This document shows positions 1-13,890 of a stretch of 64,000 nucleotides of DNA, piece after piece. The DNA is from Trichoplax sp. H2 (taxonomy: Eukaryota; Placozoa; Uniplacotomia; Trichoplacea): positions 186,001 to 250,000 of the forward strand of contig NOWV01000007.1 of the NCBI GenBank assembly GCA_003344405.1, read 5' to 3'. The notes below the pieces were generated by a model, which did not search any database, had not been told where the DNA came from, and saw nothing but the letters and a program-made list of their open reading frames with translations. Position 1 is the first letter of the stretch. Each line of letters begins with the position of its first letter. Made by a program: the position numbers and the translations under genes.

Positions 1-127
1 TGGACATGGAAATGTGCAAATGTATTGAATAGTCCAATAAGTGAAAGGATATTTTAGAACATTGTAATTCAAAAGCAAACTCAAGAGAATGAAGAACGGT
101 CATTCATAAGATTACCATCTAACTTAC

Positions 128-2518
128 AGTAATTAGCATGCAAGAGTTCCTTTTCATAGCACCAATACAACCAAAGATGCTAGCAATGAATGTTAGAATT
201 CCTGCAGCCATAACCAAGGCAGTTCCGGTAACATAAATTCCTCCATCTGTTGCAATGGTAGTAATATCAGCGGATGTAGCGAAGATGTAAGCCGATGCCC
301 CAATCAACGCTATACCACTAAGCTGTAATATTTGTAAAAAGAAAATTAAGTTTTTAATTTTTTGCTGTAATCATTTATAAAATATTTACAAAGTGAAAAA
401 CACAGTCAAAAAGTGATTTATGTGTAGTACGGGCATTTAATCAACGTCGTATGTTATCAATTTTAAAAAATTATATTTTTTTTCAATATTGCATAACTTT
501 CATAATCATATCACTTATTTTAGATAGTAAGGTAAATGTTATTTATTCCATTAATATACTGGTACTGTACTGTACAGTAATTAAGCAAAAGAATTGAAGA
601 AAGATTAGTTTCATATACGAGTACTAGTCTAGGATATAATAAAGTGTAGAACATAATTTATACGTACGTATGCGGTTTCTACTTGTATTATGCTCAATAT
701 CATAGTATGAAGATGATAGCGTTGGTAATTCAAAGCTGTAAATATTTGGACTATGCATTAGAAATTAAAAGATTATACACGAAGATGAAACATGTTCATC
801 TTCATCGTCGAGAAAATTCTTCATTGACGTATGTTTATTATCCGTGATCATGTTATTCACAGTTAATTTTGGATGCATAAGCCATTGGAGGGGTCGGGTT
901 ATTAACCTTAATAAAGGACTCAATCAATTGGGTAATAGTCAAGTATAGCATGTAATGTATATCAATTATTATGGATAAGCGACTTATTGAGGCCTTGTTG
1001 TTGATCGATGCAATAAAATAATAATAAAGCAAGAGCGAATTCTTGTGCAATAACATGCTAATAATTATTAATTATAATGACTTTTTTTTATTACTATCGT
1101 GTATAGCACATTAACGTGATGGTTTTACTTAGTAATAGCATGGACTACTCTCTGCTACGACTGTAGTCTTGCACAGTCAAGCTATGATCCATTACTGACA
1201 TTAGTATTGTTTTATGTCAGGCTTGTCCTACTCGATATTTTACTTCCAGTGACTTAAATGCGAATCATCGCCTTTCGTCAGGAGTAGTGAGTCTACGTCT
1301 CTCGTAGATTTCAAGCATGAAAGCCCAATTTCATTGAAAAATCAAGTCATTTCTACTCGTAACAGTCTCCTATGGAATTGGAGTATCGACAGTACCGTAC
1401 AGTAAAGACTTTCTTCGATCTCCGATTGAGTTTACAAATTAGTAAATACGCGTAAAATTGGATTAAGACTTGTTCATAGCACGTATCATGGCATACTGAA
1501 TTCAATCAGGCATAATGAGTCGATGTTTACCTGTTGTCAAGGCTTTTCATTTTTTGAACTTGGTTCTAATCAAATCATGAATATCTACTATCCTAACAAC
1601 ATGCTATCGTACTGACTGTGAAAATACGACTATAGCCAAGATTGTAACATGAGCCTATATCGACCGTCCTATTCGTCTCGCTGGAATATTGAAATTATTA
1701 CTCTGTCGATGAAATTCATCGATTACAAGCGCTCAATTCTTTCCATGGAGTCCACTACGTGACTAAACCCTTTCTATCATGCTGTGAATATCCCTCTTCA
1801 CAGCCTCTCTCGTTGTATGATCATGTATGGCGGTGATGTCCATCATCATCCTATACTGTAGTAACAAAGGCCGAATATTATGTACAGTATATTGCAATAG
1901 CGGTACGTCCAAGTTCAAGCTTGGAAAGAAAGAGAAAGGCAAGACGATCACAATGTCCAATTCATCTTGAAAAGGTATTAAAAATAAAATGAAGGAAATA
2001 CATGACAATGATCGAGCGATGTGATTTTGTATCAACAGCGATGATGATTTACTCTTGGGTTATGGTAAGTCAACATGAAAGTACAGCGTTGTAAACGAAA
2101 GTTGGTACTAACACTTTAAATACATAAGGTCGGTCTTTCAATCCTTGATAGTCAATTCCTTTTCAATGAAGTATGCAAATGAACTCAATCATCTGTTCAA
2201 AGATGATTGAGTTAGCATAAAATGGAACTTGGATAATTTTAAAATGTGAAACGCTCTCTGAGCAGTCTTGGTAGACGAATAAATTCATGTCCAAAAGCGA
2301 AATAAAGAAAAAATACAAATTTGATCCTATCACGTTGGGCGACAATCACCTCGAACAAGACACTGCAATAATAACATTAGTCCGATTCAAAACACTACGG
2401 AATGCTGCCATAGAAGAGACTGAGAAAGCAATCATTTCCATCTAAGCAAGTAACTTACCAAAAAAATGGTATTGAAGGCGATCAACGTTATTCGTAGACA
2501 GTTAGTGCATGAGCCCAT
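128..2518 (-). CDS. Tetraspanin family protein, 5' part (exons 1-2; gene runs off the left edge)
   Basis: Two minus-strand coding exons are visible: exon 1 at 2459-2518 (20 codons, starting MGSCTNC) and exon 2 at 128-322 (65 codons). Exon 1 ends in the typical tetraspanin TM1 start (FNTIFL) followed by a GTAAGT donor in phase 0. Exon 2 begins LSGIALIGAS after a TTACAG acceptor, covers the rest of TM1, the small extracellular loop and TM2, and contains the TM2 signature GCIGAMKRNSC before a GTAAGT donor. TM3, the large loop and TM4 lie beyond position 1. Both exon borders match those of the complete tetraspanin gene at 7551-12662, which faces the opposite way. The two cysteines in the first seven residues are likely palmitoylation sites (family knowledge). 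The start is chosen because it is the first ATG in frame and gives a normal short cytoplasmic N-terminus. The partner or substrate cannot be inferred. Confidence 0.85.
323..2458 (-). other. Large first intron of the left tetraspanin gene
   Basis: The interval is bounded by a GTAAGT donor (complement of 2453-2458) and a TTACAG acceptor (complement of 323-328). I see no coding exon in it on either strand: the short open frames have neither splice context nor recognisable family motifs. A few isolated TACTGTAC-type motifs occur, for example near 560-575 and 1390-1400. Confidence 0.6.
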
Positions 2519-2550
2519 GGTTGATTTTGGAACTTTTTTCAAAGAGGAAA

Positions 2551-2860
2551 TGGCGAATTTGGCAAGAAGGAAGGAGTCACTTTGGACGAGAGTCACTTTG
2601 GACAAGAGTCAGTTTGGACGAGAGTCAGTTTGGACGAGAGTCACGGTCAATTTCTTGCCCAATGTACGTGCGACGTGATGCTACGTGCTACTATGCAAGT
2701 GACGTATGCGAATTTGGCAAGAAGGAAGGAGTCACTTTGGACGAGAGTCAGTTTGGACAAGAGTCAGTTTGGACGAGAGTCAGTTTGGACGAGAGTCACG
2801 GTCAATTTCTTGCCCAATGTACGTGCGACGTGATGCTACGTGCTACTATGCAAGTGACGT
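2551..2860. repeat. Two-copy 155-bp tandem duplication containing a 15-bp minisatellite
   Basis: Copy 1 (2551-2705) and copy 2 (2706-2860) are almost identical, with a period of 155 bp measured from the shared GCGAATTTGGCAAG start. Inside each copy is an array of 15-16-bp units of the type GAGTCA(C/G)TTTGGACGA, ending in GAGTCACGG. The apparent open frames in all three forward frames here come from the repeat and are not genes. The array begins about 30 bp upstream of the minus-strand tetraspanin start codon, so it lies in its 5' UTR or promoter. Confidence 0.9.
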
Positions 2861-5800
2861 CGTAGCCGAGGTATTTCTAGTACCGTACTGCGATTGAGAG
2901 GGTGCGCTATGATACTACTGTACTATACAGCACGATAGGGTCTATAGTACGCAGTGTACAGGGATAAAAGAGATACTTTACTATAAAGTACATGTACGGG
3001 AAAGCAAAAGACCATGGGTGGTCAAGGCAACGGAACACGCTTTTATTGTTGGAATGGCATGACGGAGAAGCAAAACCACGGTATATTTAAAATGGATATG
3101 GCTTAGAAATGCCCACTACCATGGACTACATAAACTATGCAGTCATAATCCCTTCACAGACATGATCAAATGATTCATGCCTGTGTATAGCATGGCAAAA
3201 TTGCTACCAATGCCAAAGCTCAAGAAACCCAGTGGGTCGGTGGTCGCTGCTGTTAACAACTACAGTACAGTACATTAATACTCCACATGACATCATCACT
3301 AGCCAATCAGATAGTAGTATATAATGGATATCAAGATGTCTTACAAAATCAAGAAATCAATTTACTCCACCCTTCTATTCATTATCTTTCTTATTCCACA
3401 TTCAATCTCTACATTCAATTCTTGCAAGCGATTTTGCTTATGCTAACGAGAAATGATCCCAACACAATTCATCCCAGCTTCATTCTGGCTTAGAAACTTC
3501 CATCGCTGTCACATGTTACTTTACTGAGAGGCAGTCATGTACATTGTACAAGATAATAAAACACGAAGTCGTACCACAGTTTGCCATAGGATTTTCTGTA
3601 CTACGCTAAATTACATTATTGGTTAACCCATGAAACTGCAATCGATACAGGGTATCATTTCTCTCATTTCTCTTTACTAAGTATGCATTCTATCTGTTCC
3701 AAATGGAAAGATCAGGATAGATCGTCATATACTTGTTGAATTCATATCAAAGATTGGGTTGTCCAAAGTTGAAAATAGAATGGATAACGTTTGAAATAGA
3801 CGTTATACCAGCAACATAATTTGTCTTTTACCAAACATTGTTGAAGTGATATCAGAGAGATACACTAATGCGGGTACGCTATACGGATAGCATTTGCAAT
3901 AGACCGTGCAAATACAATATTATCCCAATGTACATTATACCACCAAAGAATTGACGTTTTACTAAATATTGTTCAATGCTTTTCGGAGACATGCACTATT
4001 CGTATTACTGATAGTACTTACAATATATAGTACAACGACAACACTATCCCAATTGAATATACATTTCACCAGGAAAAGAATAAACGTTTGAAGACAAATG
4101 CTTTAATATATAGTATTGTCATGGCACAAATGTACCTTGAATAGTAGTATAGATTACTGTAAGTATTGGTGTCGGAATACATTTCTGCCTATATAGGTTA
4201 GGTCGACTAAACTTGGGTCATTGACTCGTGATTGGGAATGTTACTCGTTAGTAATTGATTTTGTAGCTTTCACGAGAACATAACCTTGATCATATTAGTC
4301 GGAATGAAGCAGAAGTAGCTCCATGTTGTGAAGTTTATCTGTGTGATTGTAGTCTAGAAGGTAGTTCTAGACCTAAGCTAAAATAGTAGTGGACAGTAGC
4401 AACTTAGAAGAGCAGAACAATTTACTTTATTCTTTGTCAGGAGAGTAGTCAATGACATCGATACCAGACAGATAGGAGTATATTACTCGTGTACCGATCG
4501 CGTTTGCAATTTACAGTGCAATTACAATACTATTTGAAGGTAATTTATTGGACATAACATCAGGTAAAGAATTTGCGTTTTACCGACTCCTCTCATTTTA
4601 TAAAGTCCTCATTCTTGCTTTATAATCTTTTATGATCAGATTATAAAGTAAGAGCATAAGGTTCTAGTCGTCCATGGTAAAGAGCAAGGTTTTTGTAAAG
4701 TGAGAGTACGGTAATGTTATAAATTGAGTAGTCCCTGGCATAAACATGACTGGATGGCCACATGAAGATTAGAACCTCTATGGTTAGTACTCAGAACTTT
4801 TAAGTATTAGGAAGGTATACTGTAGATTCTGAAGACATTCAACGGTACAATCCACCATTGAGGGTATAAAAGCCGGGAGTTTTTAGGGAAAGCAGGCCGA
4901 GATCGTTTAATTCATATCTGAGAGATTCGCTAGACGCATACAGTGCAATGGCATCACTAATTCGAATGTAACATCCACGACTCCAGGAAAACAATTTACG
5001 CTTTACTAGATATTGTTTGATTCATATGAGAGAGATACTGCTATACCAAGAAAAGTTTTTACGTACTGATTATGCCTATGAACAAAGAGAAGAAACATAC
5101 AGCTAGGAATGAATCGTTTTATACTCCCCGAACTTAAAGGTATCTTGCAAGAAATTGATAGGATTAATAAAATCTCAGATACTGTAAGTAATGATATACG
5201 AGTCGTATTTTGATAATCTCTGGTACTTATGATCTCGAATAACATGCGAAGACACGAATAAGGTTTTCATCTCTTTCAACGATATGGATTCGAAGTGAAA
5301 CGTATAAGCAGTATATGATAAGAAAGAATGAAAGATAAATTTTATCTACAGTATCCATAGCTGCCATAGAAAAATTTATATCAGAGAATTAAAAGTCTGG
5401 ATAATTTCCCTAGCCGATGAGTACCGTATATAGGATAGACTATGTAGTAAGCTGCAATCTATACAGTGCCGTGATAATAATGTATTGCTTTCTCTAACTC
5501 CTATTGACTGAGTATTGAAAATAGATCAGGATATGCTTGTATTGTTTATACATGTTTAATTGATATCGGCAAAATATGATTTTAAAGGGTTCAGGATTAG
5601 AAAAAGATTTATTTCGAACGTATAACAACAAGAAGGATCAAGATAGGAATGGTCAGATAGCTAATCCATATAAGCGTTAACTGTATTACAGCAGAGGTAA
5701 TACTATTGAACAATCTCAAACTTAAGCTACTATACTACAGTACGTATACTCTGCAATTATCTACTCTATAGGCTCAGAAATGCTCATTTTTACTGCAATA

Positions 5801-7550
5801 TATCACATATACAAATGGCGAAATTGATTTCTATGTTCTCATTAGACACATTTTGATAATCAATTTGCTGTAGTACATCGTATACAATACTATACATCTC
5901 TATACATTAGTATACCTCTAATGCTTTTCCTGTATGCCCGCATAATTTCATATTTCAATATATCTGATTGACCATCAATAAGATTACGTATTGTTCTAGT
6001 AGGCTTATAAAACTTTGGCATAATTCTATTTTGATTCAGTAGGCATCATATGTTCAATTAATAATGAAAATATCTTCGAATAGCTTATAGTGGCCCTAAA
6101 TCTGAATATCATTTCTTACTGCAGCAATCAGGTACTGTTGCAAGTATCAAAGTATTGTTAAGTGCTAGTAGTACTTGTAAGAGACTTTATTTTCCTGCTT
6201 TCTCGAGATTGTTGTTCGTATCAGAATTTATCCGAGTTAGACAAAAAAGATAGATAGTATTACATGCAAGTTATCTATCCTTACGGTTACTTTCGATTGC
6301 CAGAGATGTCATATTTGGTTCGACATGTATCATAAAATACCAGTTGTTAAAGTTTATATTGTGTAAGATAGAAATTTTCTTTTAATTTATACTAGACTTA
6401 GTATCCGATTTTGTATATCGAGTTGAAATAAAGGTCTAACATATGCTAAATTCAATTTTCCAAAGCATAAAACGGAGAACTCATATGCTTGTTCTAGAGT
6501 TAAGTAATTCCTACTTATCAAGTTTACGCTTCTGGACAATTTGATTAATAACAATTTGATTGTATTATTAAATACCACAGGATTGTTTTATTTACATTTT
6601 ATAGTAATATTTCGTGATGATCTTCATTAATAAAATACCAAGAAAGGAGATTATCGTGATGGAATTGAATGATACATTCATAAAGATTGGAAGCTTTTAC
6701 ATATTACACATATCAATATTCAATTAAAGATATATTTTAATATAACGCTAACAAATAGGTATCATATTTGTGCTACTAATCCTAATTAATTTATATTCCC
6801 ATAAAATAGACCATTTCTAGGTATCCTATAAGTTATTTGGACTTTGAATAAACGTTAGTATAAAGTTTCAATTCATCAGTTCACATGAGAACCTATAAAT
6901 CTTTTACACATTCACAGTTTATTTTTACTATGAAATAAATTATCCACAAATGTATTGTAATCTATACTACAAATGTAATTCATTGTAAGCCAAAGGTATT
7001 ATACCGTTACTTTATAAAATTTTCCTCCATTTCTTAACTCACTTTGATAGATAATTTCATTCATAAGTCTAGGATATACGAATATTTGTAGAAAGTAAGT
7101 ACGTCACCTCTTTCCAATTATACAAAAAGTTGTAGATAATTATATAAATTAAGTGCGCAATTTTTTGGCTGTTTTAGGGTGCGATAGCATCTGAATAAAT
7201 TGGCATGTTTGCTTATGATCACGAGGATAAGTTTTATTTTGATCAAGCAGGATCTTGAATATTTATGAGATAAATGGATTCTTAATAATGCCATTTTATT
7301 GACATAGTCCATTTGACGTTACTATAACAACATCTAAATAGCTATTACTGTTCCGTAGAATGCTCTAGCCAATGGGATTATAAAATAATTCTATGAAATA
7401 ATGAGGATAAAGTGAATAAGAGGGAAAGTGTCATCGAAAATTAAAAGATTTACAAGTAGAGAAAGAAGAGATAAAATAATAAAAAAACTAAAGAAACATC
7501 ATATCTTTAACAAATTCGTGACATAACTTCAGCCAAAAAGATAAGGAAAA
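2861..7550. other. Intergenic region between divergent tetraspanin genes
   Basis: About 4.7 kb without a supported gene. It separates two genes transcribed away from each other, so both promoters should lie at its ends. It contains a diverged repeat family (listed separately, about 3780-5050) and a few CTGTA/TACAG motifs near 2905-2960 and 3260-3275. The short open frames on both strands lack family motifs and splice context. Confidence 0.55.
3780..5050. repeat. Diverged repeat family, at least four degenerate copies
   Basis: Related segments recur at about 3785-3890, 3895-4010, 4500-4590 and 4910-5035. Shared landmarks, in order, are a GTTTGCAAT or CAGTGCAAT block, an AATAC.ATT block, a (C/A)CA.(C/G)AAA(G/A)AATT..CG block, TTTTAC(T/C)(A/G)AATATTGTT and a (T/C)ATATGAGAGAGATAC block. 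Copies are clearly diverged and spacing varies, so this looks like an old dispersed or tandem repeat rather than a recent array. The copy boundaries are approximate. Confidence 0.45.
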
Positions 7551-10500
7551 ATGACGAATTTAAAAGAATCTCGAGCTACTGGAAAAATGGTCTACGCCCG
7601 ATGGACATTATTCTTTTTTAATTTTCTCTTTTGGGTAAGCTCATGCTATTCTAAAATGTATAAAGATAGTAGAATTTAATACAATAGCTTAGTTCGCAGC
7701 AAGATCATGTAAAGCCGTGGATTCTTCAGCAAAAGTGAAACGTTGTTTTCGATTAATTCCCTTACTATCAATTCGATTAGCGCTTCATTAATAGAGTTAT
7801 CAAGCACTTCTATGTAAATGTTTTCGTAATTTTACAATCTTTTTAAAATATCTGGGCTATATACTGAATATCATCAAATAATACTTATATCACTCCGTTT
7901 AGTTGAGTGGGATATTTTTTGGAGTAGTCATTAAAGAGAAACATAGGGCTTTTTTTATTTTTATAATTTTATCCTTTGATTTTATTAAGACTAGTAGGTA
8001 CGGTAGTGAGACATAAGTGTTTTACTTAAGTTAGATTTAGATTGCTATTTTGATAAATTAAATGATTCGATCGTGATGAATCGCTTTATGATTATTTTTT
8101 CCAGTAAGAGAAATTTTAAAATTTAATTGTTGACGTAAAGGGAAAATGGTAGTGTGAACAATTTGCTTTTATGGTATAAAGACCTCAGGGCTATTAGTAA
8201 AGAAAAATAAAGCCTTTTATCACGAATTTATATTTAAATAAAGAGTGTTCTTTGATACTATTTGTCACTGGTAACATCAATGAATTAAATATCGATTTAT
8301 CATATTTTTATCACGCTTAAGATCATCTCTTTACTTTTATTCAATGTTGATAAGAAATATTATGACGAGACAGCCAGTCGATTTACTCACGCTAATTGCT
8401 CTAAGAGGAAACACTTGAGACTAGTATATAAGCTTTTTCGACAGAAGAATACATGATATGCTGCAATTTGTAGTTGAGTGTAAAATTTAAAGCCTAAGAC
8501 CAATCATGAAATAGTACAGAACTAATTCTGTGAGCCTTCTGCTATAATTGTATCGATTGATATTAAGTTTAATTATTTTTGCCCCTTTTCGCGCATTCCT
8601 CCATCTTTATCATAGATGTTATTGATCATTTCAGAAAACTAGAGAAATCAATACAGGAAAACGAATTGTGCCGTATATATTTATTTTATGTATATCTTTT
8701 ATATAACGTATTTTTTATGCCCTTTTAAGTTCCGATTTTGAAATTGATACTCAATACCACAATTCATTATCTATGATATTCTTACTTTTAATTGTAAGAC
8801 TTTGAAAAAGTACTCAAAATCACCTGATGTTATTCAGTATACCAGTATTTATATAAGTTATATAGTCATATATATCGGAATATAAAATTGAATTATTGTA
8901 TGTCCATTTCATTATTGAAACTTATGGTTTGTGGGATAAACTTGAACAATTGAGAAAATTTTCTTCAGAAATGATCGCTATTGCAAATCTATTCACGATC
9001 GATCTATTAATTAGCTTAAGATCGTCATTTCATTATTACTGATTCGTGACATACAGCGTACTTTTACTTACAACAATTTGAAGAGTCGAACATACACATA
9101 AAGATTATAAAGTATATAATGTTTGTAGTAAGACCGCCGTCGATAGTTATTATAATGAAACTAGGTTATAACATAGGAATGTAATAGAACGTTTCTTATT
9201 ATTTTTAATATAAGGGTTTTGGAGTTGCAGCAATAGGAGTTGGTATCTGGATTATGGTTTCTAATAACGATGTGTCCGTAATAACTAATAGTTTATTCCG
9301 ATCTGGAACCATTTTGGTTATTGTTGGTGGCTGTATTATAGCCATATTAGGATTTTTAGGTTGGCTTGGGGCATATCAAGAACATATTGGGATTCTAAGC
9401 GCTGTAAGACTTAAGTATTACATGTTGATTCATTTTACACAATTTTTTAATGTCAGAGCGGGAATAATCCTTTTCATATACTTGAATGTTTTATAAGAGA
9501 ACTGTCATTCTTATTTTGTGGTATACTCTAATCTATTGTATTTCTTTCAGTTCCTTGCTACAATGTTTACGGTCTGCATTTTGGAAATGGCCGGTGGCAT
9601 TTGGGCAGGTGTTAATCGTCCAATTGTAAGTGTCGTATATTCTAGACATATAGCATTTTAGTTTAATTATTGCATTCTTGTAGCTATTGTTATAAAATAT
9701 AGCCTTGCAATGATTTTTGATACAAATATGTTAGAATACGTACCGATATCGATATTTAGTCTACCACATAATGAAAGCCATAAAATGCGCCCATCTATAG
9801 TACCAATAGACTCACTGAAGTTGTCGGTTTTATCAGTAAATAAAACGAATATTTTTGACTGGTAATGCTAGTAAAGTTGGCTTAGTAGTTATGTCTAATG
9901 TAGTTCATTGTTATCCACTGTGTAGTCACTACTGGCTACAATTTTCATGCAGAATCAGCCATTTCATTTAAGTTAAATATCTAATCAAATAACGTAGGTC
10001 AGTGTAGCGATAGCAACTGCAATACTTGTAGTATAATCGTTTATTCTGAATACTTCCTAACACATAAATTTTGTAGAAAAGATAATATTTTACTTTACTA
10101 TTTCTTGAACTTAATTGTTGGCAATTTTTTAATTAAAAAAATTTCATAGATGTTCGTTTTTCATCTTAGTCTCACATCGCAATATCATGCTCAGTAGAAT
10201 AATATTATTGGCATTATGGTTAGATAAAGGACATGATACACTTATACATCAGGCAGATTGCATTTCTTATTTGAGTAGATGTTAAGATCGTTTCCTAATT
10301 ACCTTACAACTAGGCGATCTTAACTTTTAGATATATCCTGCAATATTGATACATGATATGTATTTATGTGGATGGGTGAGAACTTTTCACTCGAATTCAA
10401 AAGCCGTCCTATAGAAAATGGCTGCCTTAAATTATTTCTGACTGATGAATATTATTTTGCAGATTGTATCACATCTACAAGACAATTTATACAACACGAT

Positions 10501-12662
10501 CATAGCAAAATACGGACAGCCAAATGAGGTTCCAGTTACTAGAGCGTTTGACAATATTCAACATAACGTAAGTTGGATTGAGTTGACACATTTTTATTTC
10601 TTATTTGAAGGTCCAGCGTACCGCACACAAAAATTACTAGAGTAAATTTTATACTGTACAGTACGATAATACCTTAATATTTAAATAAAACTTCTAAATT
10701 ATTCTCATCTTTGTACCATCTATTGCGAATCTTAAAATCATCGATGAAATTATTACATATTTTGGTAGTAGTGAGACACTTCGTCTAATAGATTTTAATC
10801 ACTAAGATACGTTAAATTTGATAATTCTGAAAAAGACAATTTATCTTTATTGATAGTTACATTGCTGCGGCGCTAGAAATTATACTGATTGGGCCTTTTC
10901 CGTGTGGGGTTTAACTAAAAATTTTAAACCGTTCCCTGTCCCTTCTTCTTGTTGCTTACCGGATTATTATGTTGATGGATGTGGAGAAGATATATTTGTT
11001 CGCAATGTCACGCTTCCAGCTAATGGAATATATGTAAATGTAAGATAATAAGTAATAGTAACAATTTAACCAATAACCAATAAAGAAAAAATTATAATGT
11101 TTTAAGCTATTTATTTAATTTTATGTATGAGAATTAAAATAATAATGAAGCCGTTATTGAGCTTAGCTTTCATGTTGTATCTAATCAATCCGTTGGTACT
11201 AGGTTAGATGGAGATACTAAGTTTTTCCTTGATTAATTTGTCTACAATTTGTTAGGGATGCTTAAGCGCTTTACTAAACAGCATGACTCAGCATAATACA
11301 GTCATCACAGGAATTGGCGTTACTATTGGTGTTATACAGGTAAGATATTGAGCATTGACAAAAACATCTTTAGCCTTTAACTTAGTTTGATGACTTTGTT
11401 AGAGAGATATGTTTTAATTGCTATCATAGTTGGCATTTCTACAGTAAAAAAATTGTTCGATGAACTTACTTTAAATTATTCAGGGATGTGCTTTATAATA
11501 TATTTTGGGGATAATAGCACGGTGAAGATACTAGCGAGTTAGGAAGTACAACTGCACTGTACAATGTACATCCTTATACGCGTATTACATATTCACATAG
11601 TAATATCATTACAAACGCTGGATTTTACTCACAAGCTCAATAGAGACTTTCTTACACCTTGGGATATTCGTATGAAAGATGAAAATTGTTCCTTTAAGAA
11701 AGATTTTACTGCTAGTAGATTATCTGGGGATTGCTTGTTAGTGTTACTTTTGTTGCTGTATCATAAGAGTAAAATCGTTTCTTTATGTGGTACAACTGTT
11801 TATTCGCAGATACTAAGTTCATATGACTATATTCCTATAGCAACTTATAAATTTTAAAGCTAGCTTCTACTACTGTGTGGTATGGTCTATAGCTTTTTCA
11901 GAGTATTTTAAAATTTCTTAGCAAATTGTTTATTGCTTGGTTGTCGGTTAGTTTTCCATAATTATCAAATAATTCAAGATTTAATTCCAGTTGATATGGA
12001 ATTATACGCCACATTTTTATTGACATGTTCTATCATTACTTGTAATAGCTACAATAGTAGATAATAATCTTAAGTTGTAGAAAAACATTTACAAATTTTG
12101 GGAGGTTTGTTCTAGCTAGCTACATGCATGTTTGTACGGAAAGTAGATGGTAATCCTATTTCAATTTATATGGCCATGGAAAGTGGTTTTAATAATTCGT
12201 GGTAGAAATAATGAGCAGGACTTTTTTTGCATTTTTAGAATGCATCGATATTATATCGAGTCATAGTCGAATACTTACGTATTGATTTTGAATGCTTTGC
12301 TATAGAATTAATATAAGAGACTTTTTGGTATTCATTGGATATTCTTTCTTTATCTTGTTTTGCATTTATGTAAATTTGCAATTTGTATCTCATTTGAACA
12401 GGTTGTTGGCTTAATTTTAGCCGGACTCTTAATATATAACTACAACGAAAGTAATCGTATATCGCCTAGTGAATCAATGAGAAAAATAGAAGATGCAGAA
12501 GTTGAAAATGATGCAAAGCAAAATGAGGATGAAGTGACTAAAAGTTCTAAATTAAATGAGACTGCTGTGCTTGAAGAAGTTCATGATGATGAAATTGATG
12601 GCGATAAAAATCATATCAGTGCTGATTCAGCAGCTGTGGATACTGATAAGAAATCGTTGTAA
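7551..12662 (+). CDS. Tetraspanin (complete, 326 aa, seven exons)
   Basis: Exons: 7551-7634, 9215-9403, 9551-9625, 10463-10567, 10857-11039, 11256-11339, 12402-12662. All junctions are GT-AG and phase 0, and the joined frame is 326 residues with a TAA-type stop. TM1 spans residues about 18-40 (FFNFLFW then GFGVAAIGVGIW). TM2 is about 60-80, followed by GWLGAYQE. TM3 is about 92-110 (CILEMAGGIWAG). The large extracellular loop, about 112-225, holds the diagnostic LHCCG motif, PSSCC, DGCGE and a final GC, giving six cysteines for three disulfides. TM4 is about 230-255. The C-terminal tail of about 70 residues is longer and more acidic than usual (rich in D and E). It sits in the plasma or endosomal membrane and organises partner proteins (family knowledge); partners are unknown. 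The start ATG is the first in frame and gives a normal short cytoplasmic N-terminus. Confidence 0.93.
7635..9214 (+). other. First intron of the complete tetraspanin gene
   Basis: A 1.6-kb AT-rich intron with a GTAAGC donor at 7635 and an AAG acceptor ending at 9214. I see no coding exon, repeat array or RNA gene inside it. Confidence 0.6.
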
Positions 12663-13890
12663 TTAGATCCGTTTCTAAGAGTGGTCTAACTAATACCGAT
12701 TTTGGATCACAATTAAAGTGAAGATACAATACGAGATTGGAGTATATTGTCCAAATTTAAAGATTACGTTTAACAGATCGTAACCCTTTTTATCTCATTG
12801 CCGCAATTGTTTGTTAATTTGATCTAAAGAGTCTTGTCGGGTAACTTTGCTCCTTTAATTCCGGTTGAAGTACCTACTCAGTATTACTACTTTGGTTGTG
12901 GCATAATATTTGGACCGATTTTTTTGCACTGCACTAAATTTATTTTCATAGCATAGCTACAGTTTGGAGCATTATCTGAAGATTATAGTAGATGGATTAT
13001 TGCTAATAATTATACCTTTTTGTAATCGTAGTTATCAATATGATAGCGGTTATACTTTAATTCTAGTGTTGCTATCATGCACGCAAAGTAGATAGACCAC
13101 TGATACCGTGCTTATGAATAGTTAATTGAGGGAAAATTCTTGATATAATACTTTATTACTACAGCAGTGCTGTATTTATAGTACTGTGTGGTAGCAGTGA
13201 TAGTTTTTATTAGTGTGACTGATGCAAATAATACCACAGCCATGGCATTAAGATTTTATATTATACTGTATATGAATTATTATTAATTACGGCCGAAGCG
13301 GCACCTTAGCAATGGTATAATAATATCACTGCAGAACGATTCAATATTGTTTGATGATCTTGAATGCATACCAAAATTGTTTGGTTAAGAGTTCCTTTAG
13401 GAATCGTTGTTGAAATGTAATTTTGAGTAGAGTTTCGAATTTATAAAATGTATTGATACTATCTAATTGTGGCGGATTGATCGTCACTTTAACGTTAGAT
13501 ATATATATATACAGTATGCGTTGGACATCTGTGCCGATACGAGCCTTACTGTATCTCTATCGTTGATTTTCTATCGAATAATAATAATAGTAATAATTAC
13601 TATTGGCATACAATACGATACATCATATCATTCAATATCATTAGTTAATTACGCGTCTTTATCTTTGGTATTTCATAAGGGATAATGTTGATTCTGTATT
13701 TTGATTTATTTAGCGGATGATTTATTATAATAAATAAATAAATACGAAGAAGGCTAATGACTGTAATGAAGAGTAAGTAAAACTGCATCTGCGGTAGTTT
13801 TGCTAATTGAATGTTCTCAACGTGTTTCAAAACTTGGTAAAGTCTATGGAGCACCTTTACTCAGTCATGGGCGTTAGCCCATTCCATTTA

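Noticed and set aside
2466-2897. Four overlapping plus-strand open frames of 63-118 codons.
   Set aside because: They are products of the 155-bp tandem duplication in several frames. The left end is antisense to tetraspanin exon 1.
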